Below, in pieces: positions 43,417 through 50,863 of a stretch of DNA of 64,000 nucleotides (the stretch's first letter is position 1; each line of letters starts with the position of its first letter). The stretch spans positions 1 through 64,000 of the forward strand of contig NZ_FNBO01000013.1 in assembly GCF_900102375.1 (NCBI RefSeq), written 5' to 3'. The position numbers were made by a program, and so were the translations under genes. Below the pieces are notes generated by a model that worked only from the letters and a program-made list of their open reading frames with translations, did no database searches and was not told the origin of the DNA. This DNA is from Halorubrum xinjiangense (GTDB taxonomy: Archaea > Halobacteriota > Halobacteria > Halobacteriales > Haloferacaceae).

Positions 43417-44724
43417 ATGAACGCACTTCGCGTGACGGGTGGGCGGGTGCTCCGGCCCGACGGCAGCGTGACCGAGTCGGACGTGACGGTGGACCGCGAC
43501 ACCGGGACGATCGCTTCGGTGGACGACGGGGACGGGACGCCCCCGAGCGCCGCCGAGACGCTCGACGCGTCGGGGTCGCTCGTGATCCCGGGGCTCGTCA
43601 ACGCGCACACGCACGTCGCGATGACGCTGCTCCGCGGGTACGCCGACGACAAGCCGCTCGACCCCTGGCTGCGCGAGGACATCTGGCCGGCGGAGGCCGA
43701 ACTGACGCCTGACGACATCGAGGCGGGCGCCGAGCTCGGCGCGCTGGAGATGATCCGGTCGGGGACGACCGCGTTCGCGGACATGTACTTCTCGATGGAC
43801 CGGGTGGCGGACGTCGTCGACCGCGCGGGACTGCGCGCGCGGCTCGGCCACGGCGTCGTCACGGTCGGGAAGGACGACGCGGCCGCCCGTGCGGACGTCG
43901 AGGAGAGCCTCGCGGTCGCCCGCGAACTCGACGGCGCCGCAGACGGCCGGATCCGCACCGCGTTCATGCCGCACTCGCTGACGACGGTCGGCGAGGAGTT
44001 CCTCCGCGAGGGCGTCGCGGAGGCGCGCGAGGCCGGAATCCCGGTCCACCTCCACGCGAACGAGACGGTTGAGGAGGTCGACCCCATCGTCGACGAGCGC
44101 GGCGAGCGGCCGATCGCGTACGCCGCCGATATCGACGCGCTCGGCCCGGACGACTTCTTCGCGCACGGCGTCCACGTCGACGACACCGAGATCGAGCGCC
44201 TCGCGGCCGCCGGGACCGCGGTCGTCCACTGCCCTGCCTCGAACATGAAGCTCGCCAGCGGGATGGCGCCGGTCCAGCGGCTTCGCGAGGCGGGCGTAAC
44301 GGTCGGGCTCGGCACCGACGGCGCGGCCTCGAACAACGACCTCGACGTCTTCGACGAAATGCGCGACGCCGCGATGCTGGGGAAGCTGGCCGCGGACGAC
44401 GCGAGCGCGGTCCCCGCGGCGGCCGTCGTGGAGATGGCGACCGACGGCGGCGCCGACGCTCTGAACCTCCCCGGCGGCCGGATCGAGGCGGGCGCGGCCG
44501 CCGACCTCGCCGTCGTCGACCTCGACGCGCCGCACCTGACACCGGTCCACGACCCCGTCTCGCACCTCGCGTACGCGGCCCGCGGGAGCGACGTGCGCCA
44601 CACCGTCTGCGACGGCGACGTCCTCATGCGCGACCGCGAGGTCCTGACGCTCGACGCCGAGGCCGTCCAACAGCGCGCCGCGGACGCCGCGCGCGACCTC
44701 GTCGACCGCGTCGAATCGGCGTAG
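43417..44724 (+). CDS. dadD: 5'-deoxyadenosine / SAH / MTA deaminase (amidohydrolase)
   Basis: 435 residues. The metal site begins with PGLVNAHTHVAMTLLRG near residue 66; later ligands are in PVHLHANETVEEVD, FFAHGVHV and LGTDGAASNNDLD. This set is characteristic of the MtaD/DadD group, which deaminates 5'-deoxyadenosine, S-adenosylhomocysteine and methylthioadenosine to the inosine forms; substrate preference is not readable. AhcY, another enzyme of SAM by-product handling, is encoded 2.2 kb downstream on the same strand. Confidence 0.88.
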   Translation: MNALRVTGGRVLRPDGSVTESDVTVDRDTGTIASVDDGDGTPPSAAETLDASGSLVIPGLVNAHTHVAMTLLRGYADDKPLDPWLREDIWPAEAELTPDDIEAGAELGALEMIRSGTTAFADMYFSMDRVADVVDRAGLRARLGHGVVTVGKDDAAARADVEESLAVARELDGAADGRIRTAFMPHSLTTVGEEFLREGVAEAREAGIPVHLHANETVEEVDPIVDERGERPIAYAADIDALGPDDFFAHGVHVDDTEIERLAAAGTAVVHCPASNMKLASGMAPVQRLREAGVTVGLGTDGAASNNDLDVFDEMRDAAMLGKLAADDASAVPAAAVVEMATDGGADALNLPGGRIEAGAAADLAVVDLDAPHLTPVHDPVSHLAYAARGSDVRHTVCDGDVLMRDREVLTLDAEAVQQRAADAARDLVDRVESA

Positions 44725-44794
44725 CGGGCAGCACGAGAGCAAAGCCGACCCACGTCGGCAGTATATAAATATCGTACTCGGAGCGCACGTCCCA

Positions 44795-45068
44795 TTTATA
44801 AATAAACGTGCGGTGGCGCGTGCCTGCGAGCGGCCGCCTTCAGCGGCCGCGAGCAGCACGCGCGAGGGACGCCGTGAGCGACGGGCGACCGAAGGGAGCC
44901 CGGAGCGAACGGCGAGGCTGGGGAGGTGTGAGGCGCTGTGCTGTGCGGGGCGGGACTCAAAGGGGCAGCCGCGAGGGCGACGTAGGCGACGCAAGCACTG
45001 GAACGAGGGAGCGAACGCAGTGAGCGACTGAGTGAAGCGCGCAGCGAGCGTACGTCGCCCTCGCGGCT
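44795..45068 (+). ncRNA. Structured intergenic element, copy D (candidate RNA or mobile repeat)
   Basis: Element orientation is on the plus strand. It opens with ATTTATAAATAAACGTG and GCGGTGGCGCGTGCCTG. P3 pairs 44830-44837 with 44843-44850; P2 pairs 44870-44875 with 44909-44914 with an inner stem 44882-44886/44898-44902; the block GGCGGGACTCAAAGGGG follows; P1 pairs 44967-44984 with 45051-45068 (18 perfect base pairs, arm AGCCGCGAGGGCGACGTA). Unlike the other copies it lies between two genes of the same direction. A further TATA-like GTATATAAATATCG precedes it at about 44760. Confidence 0.55.
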
Positions 45069-45136
45069 GGGGCTTTGGAGGTGTTCACCGTGGGTTCTCA
45101 ATCGGTTATTTATAAGCGAGCGGCTGGGGCTTCGGT
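45064..45136 (+). repeat. 57-base unit of intergenic element, copy D
   Basis: CGGCTGGGGCTT begins at 45064 and again at 45121, exactly 57 bases apart, with a TTTATAAG box between. The second unit is cut short after GCTTCGG. Confidence 0.82.
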
Positions 45137-45363
45137 AGTGGGTGCTTCGGCAGCGACCCGAACGTACACGACGTATCGCGCGCGAGCGATGTTCGACCCG
45201 AAACCGGGGGCGAACCCGGCACCGATCACGGCCGAAACCGCCGCCGAACCCGCGATCCACCAGAACAGACGCCTCAGCGCCGTTAACCCGAATACAAACC
45301 GAATTAAACCGCCTTAAGCGACTCCGCTTTTTATACGGTAACGGGGAGTGGACCCGAGTGGAC

Positions 45364-46824
45364 ATGAGCGAACGCACGACAGCCATCCTACTGGTCGCGG
45401 TCGTCGCGCTCGGCGCGATGACCGGCGTTGCGGCCGCCGACGGCCATCTCGAAGTGGCCGTCGACGACGCGGACGGCGAACCGACGGTCACGGTGACCGA
45501 GAACGACACCGCCGTCGAGAACGCCACGGTCGTCGTGAGCGTCGTCGACGCGGAGAACGAGTCGTACGCGGGGGCGGGCGAGTACGAGACGGACGCGAAC
45601 GGTACAGTCGACCTCGAGGCCCCCGAAGAGGACGTGACCGTCGACGTCACGGCCGCCTCTGGTAACGACACCGCCTCGACGACGGTCGATCTCGAAGCGC
45701 CCGACGGCCTCGAACTGGCCGTCGACGACACCGACGGTGAGCCGGTCGTCACGGTGACGAACGACGACGAGCCGGTCGAGAACGCCTCGGTCAACGTCGC
45801 GATCGCGGACGAGAACGCCTCCTACGCCGGCGAGGGCGACTACGAGACCGACGAGAACGGTACCGTCGGCCTCCCCGCCGCCGAGGAGGACGTGACGGTC
45901 GACGTCACCGCCGAGTACGAGAACGAGAGCGTCTCCGAGACGGTCGGGATCGAGGCGCCCGACGGCCTCGAACTCGACGTGGAGAACACCGACGGCGAGC
46001 CGGTCGTCACGGTGACCAACGACGACAAGCCGGTGGAGAACGCCTCCGTCGTCGTCGCGCTCGCGGACGACGCGGACGAGAACGCCTCCTACGCGGGGAC
46101 GGGCGAGTACGACACCGACGAGAACGGCACCGTCGAGCTCCCCGCGGCCGAGGAGAACGTCAGCGTCGAGATCACCGCGGAATACGACGGCGAGAGCGTC
46201 TCCGAGACGGTCGACCTGACCGTCGAGGGTGACGACGAGGCCGACGAGCAGGCGTTCGGCCAGTTCGTCCAGGAGTTCATCGAGAGCCTCGAGGACCGCG
46301 ACGGCGGCATCGGCGCCGCGGTCTCGGACTTCGTGACGGAGAACAACCCCGGTAACGCCCCGGACCACGCGGGCGGCCCCGGCGGCGCCGACGACGGCAA
46401 CGACAGCGCGCCGGGCAACGCGCCGGACCACGCCGGCGGCCCCGACGGCGAGAACGACAGCGACGAGCGCGGCCCGCCGGCCCACGCGGGCGGCCCGGGC
46501 GGCGACGACGCGGAGGATGACGCGGACGATGAGGAGACCGAGGAAAACGACGCGGAAGACGAGGCCGACGAAGACGACGACGCGGAAGACGAGGCCGACG
46601 AAGACGACGACGCGGAAGACGAGGCCGACGAAGACGACGATGCGGAAGAAGATGAGGCGGACGAAGACGACGACGCGGAGGAAGACGAGGCCGAAGAGGA
46701 CGAGGCCGAGGACGAATCTGCGGAAGAAGACGACGAGGATGACGGAGAGGATGAGGACGACGAAGACGACGACGATGGCGAGAGCGGCCCGCCGGACCAC
46801 GCGGGCGGCCCCGGCGGTAACTGA
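45364..46824 (+). CDS. Secreted protein with three Ig-like repeats and acidic tail
   Basis: 486 residues. A Sec-type signal (ILLVAVVALGAMTGVAAADG) is followed by three repeats of about 80-85 residues, each opening with a DGEPxVTVTxND motif and running through VENAxV, (Y)AGxGxYxTDxNGTV and (E)EDVTVDVTA, i.e. carboxypeptidase-regulatory/Ig-like folds. A helical segment (QFVQEFIESLEDRDGG) leads to four GGP motifs (NAPDHAGGP, PPAHAGGPGG, PPDHAGGPGG) around a long Asp/Glu tract built of DDDAEDEADE units. No C-terminal sorting signal is seen. A TATA-like TTTTTATACG lies about 30 bases before the ATG. Surface or secreted, role unknown. Confidence 0.78.
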   Translation: MSERTTAILLVAVVALGAMTGVAAADGHLEVAVDDADGEPTVTVTENDTAVENATVVVSVVDAENESYAGAGEYETDANGTVDLEAPEEDVTVDVTAASGNDTASTTVDLEAPDGLELAVDDTDGEPVVTVTNDDEPVENASVNVAIADENASYAGEGDYETDENGTVGLPAAEEDVTVDVTAEYENESVSETVGIEAPDGLELDVENTDGEPVVTVTNDDKPVENASVVVALADDADENASYAGTGEYDTDENGTVELPAAEENVSVEITAEYDGESVSETVDLTVEGDDEADEQAFGQFVQEFIESLEDRDGGIGAAVSDFVTENNPGNAPDHAGGPGGADDGNDSAPGNAPDHAGGPDGENDSDERGPPAHAGGPGGDDAEDDADDEETEENDAEDEADEDDDAEDEADEDDDAEDEADEDDDAEEDEADEDDDAEEDEAEEDEAEDESAEEDDEDDGEDEDDEDDDDGESGPPDHAGGPGGN

Positions 46825-46944
46825 CGACGCGGTCCGCAGTTCGGTTCAGTGACGCGAGCGACAGTCGCTGACGACCGGATCCTCGTTTTCCGTGCGCACT
46901 CCGGTGTCGGCAGGGTTTAGTGCGCCGTAAGCGAACCGGGAGGT

Positions 46945-48234
46945 ATGAGCGAAACCGCGTATCCGCCGGTGTCGAAGCACCTCTCGGACGTCGACACGGC
47001 CCGGGAGGAGGGGCGCCGGAAGATGGACTGGGCGCTCCAGCACATGCCGATCCTGAACGCGCTCCGCGAGGAGTTCGTCGACGAGCAGCCGCTCGAAGGC
47101 GAGACGATCGCGATGGCGATGCACGTCGAGGCGAAGACGGCGAACCTCGTCGAGCTGCTCGCGGAGGGCGGCGCCGAGGTCGCGATCACCGGGTGTAACC
47201 CCCTCTCGACGCACGACGACGTGTCGGCCGCGCTCGACGCCCACGAGTCGATCACCTCCTACGCGGTTCGGGGCGTCGACGACGACGAGTACTACGACGC
47301 GATGCACGCCTGTATCGCCCACGAGCCCACCATCACCGTCGACGACGGGATGGACATGGTGAAGCTCGTCCACGAGGAGTACCCCGACCTCATCGACTCC
47401 ATCGTCGGCGGCGCCGAGGAGACGACCACCGGCGTCGACCGCCTGCGCGCGATGGACGCCGACGGCGAGCTCCATTACCCCGTCTTCGCCGTGAACGACA
47501 CGCCGATGAAGCAGCTGTTCGACAACGTCCACGGGACGGGCGAGTCGTCGCTCGCGACTATCGCGATGACGACGAACCTCTCGTGGGCCGGCAAGAACGT
47601 CGTCGTCGGGGGCTACGGCCAGTGCGGGAAGGGCGTCGCGAAGAAGGCGTCCGGACAGAACGCGAACGTGGTCGTCTGCGAGGTCGACCCGCGGAAGGCC
47701 TTAGAGGCCCACATGGAGGGGTACGAGGTGCTCCCCATGAAAGAGGCCGCGAAGAAGGGCGACGTGTTCATCACGACGACGGGCAACCGCGACGTGATCA
47801 CCCGCAAACACTTCGAGGAGATGAACGACGGCGTCCTGCTCGCGAACGCCGGCCACTTCGACGTGGAGGTCAACCTCGACGACCTCGACGACCTCGCGGT
47901 CGACCGCTACGAGGTCCGTGACGGCGTCGAAGGGTTCGAGATGGCGGACGGTCGCGTCCTGAACGTCATCGCCGAGGGCCGGCTCGTCAACCTCGCCGCG
48001 CCCATCGCCTTAGGCCACCCGGTCGAGGTGATGGACCAGAGCTTCGGCGTCCAGGCGGTCGTCGTCCGCGAGCTCGCCTCCAACGGCGACGCGTACGACG
48101 CCGGCGTCCACGACGTGCCCGACGAGCTCGACCGCGAGGTCGCGGACATCAAGCTCGCCGCCGAGGGCGTCGAGTACGACGAGCTCAGCGACGAGCAGCG
48201 CGAGTACATGGGCAGCTGGGAACACGGGACGTAG
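46945..48234 (+). CDS. ahcY: Adenosylhomocysteinase
   Basis: 429 residues. S-adenosylhomocysteine hydrolase, which splits SAH into adenosine and homocysteine and so relieves inhibition of methyltransferases. The NAD site is GGYGQCGKGVA near residue 220; AMAMHVEAKTANLVELL, GVDRLRAM and the NAGHFDVEV motif match the family. It ends WEHGT; the family's usual C-terminal Tyr (NAD contact from the partner subunit) is absent, as is common for archaeal short-tailed forms. A TATA-like GGGTTTAGTG lies about 30 bases upstream. Confidence 0.95.
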   Translation: MSETAYPPVSKHLSDVDTAREEGRRKMDWALQHMPILNALREEFVDEQPLEGETIAMAMHVEAKTANLVELLAEGGAEVAITGCNPLSTHDDVSAALDAHESITSYAVRGVDDDEYYDAMHACIAHEPTITVDDGMDMVKLVHEEYPDLIDSIVGGAEETTTGVDRLRAMDADGELHYPVFAVNDTPMKQLFDNVHGTGESSLATIAMTTNLSWAGKNVVVGGYGQCGKGVAKKASGQNANVVVCEVDPRKALEAHMEGYEVLPMKEAAKKGDVFITTTGNRDVITRKHFEEMNDGVLLANAGHFDVEVNLDDLDDLAVDRYEVRDGVEGFEMADGRVLNVIAEGRLVNLAAPIALGHPVEVMDQSFGVQAVVVRELASNGDAYDAGVHDVPDELDREVADIKLAAEGVEYDELSDEQREYMGSWEHGT

Positions 48235-48274
48235 GCGTTCAGCGGCGAACCCTGAGAAAACCCTTTGTGAGTCT

Positions 48275-48290
48275 GCATACAACCGTATAC
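48275..48290 (+). promoter_or_regulatory. Imperfect palindrome before vapB
   Basis: GCATAC-AACC-GTATAC directly precedes the vapB ATG by two bases. With one mismatch it is a dyad of the sort on which VapB-VapC complexes repress their own operons. Confidence 0.4.
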
Positions 48291-48292
48291 AC

Positions 48293-48529
48293 ATGTCGAA
48301 AAGCATCCGCCTCTCCGAGGAGGCCTACGACCGGCTCGCCGCTCACAAGCGAGATGACGAGACGTTCTCCGACGTCGTTCTCCGGCTCGCCGGCGAGCGA
48401 TCGCTGCTGGAACTTGCTGGGGTTCTGAGCGACGACGAAGCCGACGCGCTCCGTGAAGCCGTCGAGGAGCGGCGTGATCGACGCGCCGCCGAGCTGGAGG
48501 ACGCCGCCGACCGGCTTCGGGAGGCGTAG
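48293..48529 (+). CDS. vapB: VapB-type antitoxin
   Basis: 78 residues. The N-terminus MSKSIRLSEEAYDRLAAHKRDDETFSDVVLRLAG is a ribbon-helix-helix DNA-binding and dimerisation unit of the DUF217/VapB kind; the C-terminal half is a charged helix that would wrap the toxin. The toxin gene starts one base after its stop. Confidence 0.85.
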   Translation: MSKSIRLSEEAYDRLAAHKRDDETFSDVVLRLAGERSLLELAGVLSDDEADALREAVEERRDRRAAELEDAADRLREA

Positions 48530-48530
48530 C

Positions 48531-48920
48531 GTGCTGCTGGACACGTCGTTCCTCATCGACTTGATGAACGGAGACGAGGACGCCGTCGAAAAGGCTCGGG
48601 AGCTGGAGACGGAACTGGTCCAGCAGCGCATCTCCTCGATGACGCTGTTCGAACTGTACTACGGTATCTCCCGAGCGACCGAATCAGAAAGCGAGCGTCA
48701 GAAGGTCGAAGACGTCCTCGCCTCGAAGCCGATCCATCCGGCCGACACCGCCGTCATGCGGAAGGCCGGCCGGCTCGCAGGTGAGCTACAGAACGAAGGG
48801 ACGCCTGTGGGCGACGGCGACGTGATCATCGCCGCCACTGCCGAGGTCGTCGACGAACCGGTCCTGACCCGAAACGTCGAGGGTTTCGAGCGACTAGATG
48901 TCGAGATCGAAAGCTACTGA
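48531..48920 (+). CDS. vapC: VapC PIN-domain toxin ribonuclease
   Basis: 129 residues starting at GTG. Acidic PIN residues are in LLDTSFLIDLMNG, FELYYGIS and GDGDVIIAATA, followed by TRNVEGFERL, so the Mg-dependent RNase site is complete. VapC toxins usually cut tRNA or rRNA. The frame is open 78 bases upstream but that part overlaps vapB. The pair's base composition resembles the surrounding genome. Confidence 0.88.
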   Translation: MLLDTSFLIDLMNGDEDAVEKARELETELVQQRISSMTLFELYYGISRATESESERQKVEDVLASKPIHPADTAVMRKAGRLAGELQNEGTPVGDGDVIIAATAEVVDEPVLTRNVEGFERLDVEIESY

Positions 48921-49067
48921 GGACGGAATTTCGACACTGAACACGTTTCACTGAACCACACGGTGTCGTGAGCGGTTGTGACGGCGTGAACGCGCGCACG
49001 AAGCGATTGGATCGACGCGATGGAAACGGGCCGACCGGCTTTTGTGCGGCGCGACAGTACCGATCCC

Positions 49068-49217
49068 ATGAACCTGACCGCGGTGTTACACTCCGGGTTC
49101 GGCGTATCGGTTCTGGCCGGGATCCTCGTGTCGGACACGACGCTCCGAATCGCCGCCTTCGCGCTCGGCGCGGTCCTCTTCGTCGCCGGCATCGTCGTGT
49201 CGCGGCGGAGCGACTGA
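49068..49217 (+). CDS. 49-residue two-TM membrane protein
   Basis: A short protein (MNLTAVLHSGFGVSVLAGIL ... FALGAVLFVAGIVVSRRSD) almost wholly hydrophobic, with two short helices and a basic end. An in-frame ATG 48 bases upstream would add 16 polar residues. Family unknown; its gene stands alone upstream of nucS. Confidence 0.5.
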   Translation: MNLTAVLHSGFGVSVLAGILVSDTTLRIAAFALGAVLFVAGIVVSRRSD

Positions 49218-49271
49218 GCCGGGGCCGCCCCGCTCGCGCCCTTTTTCACTCGCAACCGCCTACGGAGGCCA

Positions 49272-50042
49272 GTGACAGTCACGAGCGTCCACGACCCGAG
49301 CCACCGCGAGGCGCTCTGGGAGCTGGAAGACGCCTTCGAACGCGGCGACCTCGTCAGCCTGTTCGGCCGCTGTACGGTCGCCTACGAGGGCCGCGCAGCC
49401 TCCGATCTCGGCGCCGGCGACCGCCTGCTCGTGTTGAAACCCGACGGCGCCGCCCTCGTCCACACCGACGAGGGGCGCCAGCCGGTCAACTGGCAGCCCC
49501 CGGGGTCGGAACACCACGCCGCGGTGCGCGAGGGGCGGCTCCGCGTGCGCTCGACCAGAAACAGCCCCGACGAGACGCTGACGGTCCGCTTCTCCGACGT
49601 CCACCAGCTCTCCGCGATGGCCGTGACGGGCGGCCGCGACCTCACCCTCCACGGGAGCGAGGAGGACCTCCGGACCCGAATCTTAGAGCGCCCCGACCTC
49701 GTCGAGCAGGGGTTCGAACCCCGCGAGACCGAACGCCCGTCCAGCGCCGGCCCGATGGACATCTTCGGCGCCGACGCCGACGGCACCCCGGTCGTCGTCG
49801 AGCTGAAGCGCCGCCGAGTCGGGCCGGACGCCGTGGGACAGCTCGCGCGCTACGTGCGGGCGCTCCGCGAAGAGCTGGGGATCGAGGACCCCGCAGAAGG
49901 CGGCGAGGCCGGCCCCAAACGAACCGACTCGCCCGACGTCCGCGGAATCCTCGTCGCGCCGTCGGTGACCGACCGGGCCGCGGAGCGGCTCGCGGACCGC
50001 GGGTTCGACCACGTCGCGCTCGACCCGACGCCTGAGGAGTGA
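49272..50042 (+). CDS. nucS: Mismatch-specific endonuclease NucS (EndoMS)
   Basis: 256 residues, GTG start. NucS cuts both strands at mismatched bases or, in other views, at branched DNA, helped by the sliding clamp. The N-terminal dimer domain ([28 protein letters not shown]) is followed by the RecB-like nuclease domain with the D-ExK core [21 protein letters not shown] and the GQLARYV helix. A T-rich TATA-like CCCTTTTTCAC lies about 30 bases upstream. The window also encodes MutS, so both known archaeal mismatch systems are partly present. Confidence 0.94.
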   Translation: MTVTSVHDPSHREALWELEDAFERGDLVSLFGRCTVAYEGRAASDLGAGDRLLVLKPDGAALVHTDEGRQPVNWQPPGSEHHAAVREGRLRVRSTRNSPDETLTVRFSDVHQLSAMAVTGGRDLTLHGSEEDLRTRILERPDLVEQGFEPRETERPSSAGPMDIFGADADGTPVVVELKRRRVGPDAVGQLARYVRALREELGIEDPAEGGEAGPKRTDSPDVRGILVAPSVTDRAAERLADRGFDHVALDPTPEE

Positions 50043-50170
50043 TCCGAGCGACGCGCCAACGCGGACCGAGAGCCGGCGGAACGGTGGCGCTGGCTCCCGA
50101 GGAGCCGACGAAGGCGCCTCGCTATCGAAGGGTTTATCGCCGCAGCGGGGGCTACATCGGACAAGTAGCC

Positions 50171-50701
50171 ATGTCTGACAAACCCGCCTCTATGTATCGG
50201 ACGATCGACAAGCCGTCGTACACCCGCCGCGAATACATCACGGGCATTCCCGGCTCGAAGATCGCCCAGCACAACATGGGCGACCTCTCCGCGGAGCCGG
50301 ACGACTACCCCGTCCAGATCAGCCTCCGCGTCGAGGAGGAGCTTCAGGTCCGACACGGCTCCTTAGAGAGCGCGCGCCTCTCGGCGAACCGCCACCTGAT
50401 CAAGGAGCTCGGCGAGGGCAACTACAAGATGACCCTCCGCAAGTTCCCCCACCAGGTCATCCGGGAGAACAAGCAGGCGACCGGCGCCGGCGCGGACCGC
50501 GTCTCCGACGGGATGCGCCAGGCGTTCGGCAAGCCGGTCGGCACCGCCGCGCGGCTCAACAAGGACGACGTCGTCTTCACCGCCTACTGCGACGTCGAGC
50601 AGGCGTCCGTCGTGAAGGAGGCGTTCCGCCGCGCGTACAACAAGCTCTCCCCGCCGTGCCGGATCACGGTCGACCGCGGCGAGAAGCTGCTCGTCTCGTA
50701 G
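50171..50701 (+). CDS. rpl10e: 50S ribosomal protein L10e (uL16)
   Basis: 176 residues of ribosomal protein uL16, a large-subunit protein near the peptidyl-transferase centre. The N-terminus [24 protein letters not shown] and [26 protein letters not shown] are diagnostic. The ATG at 50171 gives the family start; the frame is open to 50039 but that part overlaps the end of nucS. Confidence 0.97.
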   Translation: MSDKPASMYRTIDKPSYTRREYITGIPGSKIAQHNMGDLSAEPDDYPVQISLRVEEELQVRHGSLESARLSANRHLIKELGEGNYKMTLRKFPHQVIRENKQATGAGADRVSDGMRQAFGKPVGTAARLNKDDVVFTAYCDVEQASVVKEAFRRAYNKLSPPCRITVDRGEKLLVS

Positions 50702-50863
50702 AGCCCTCGGCCCCGACCCCGTCCGAGAGGCGGGTTCTTTTCCGCGCGTTCGCGTGACGTAGCCGCGGCGCCGCGCAGTCGACGATCGGCGCCGCGCAGT
50801 CGACGACCGGCGCCGCACGACGAGCCGAACTCCTGAAATACCTACCTCGCGTACCGACGGGCA

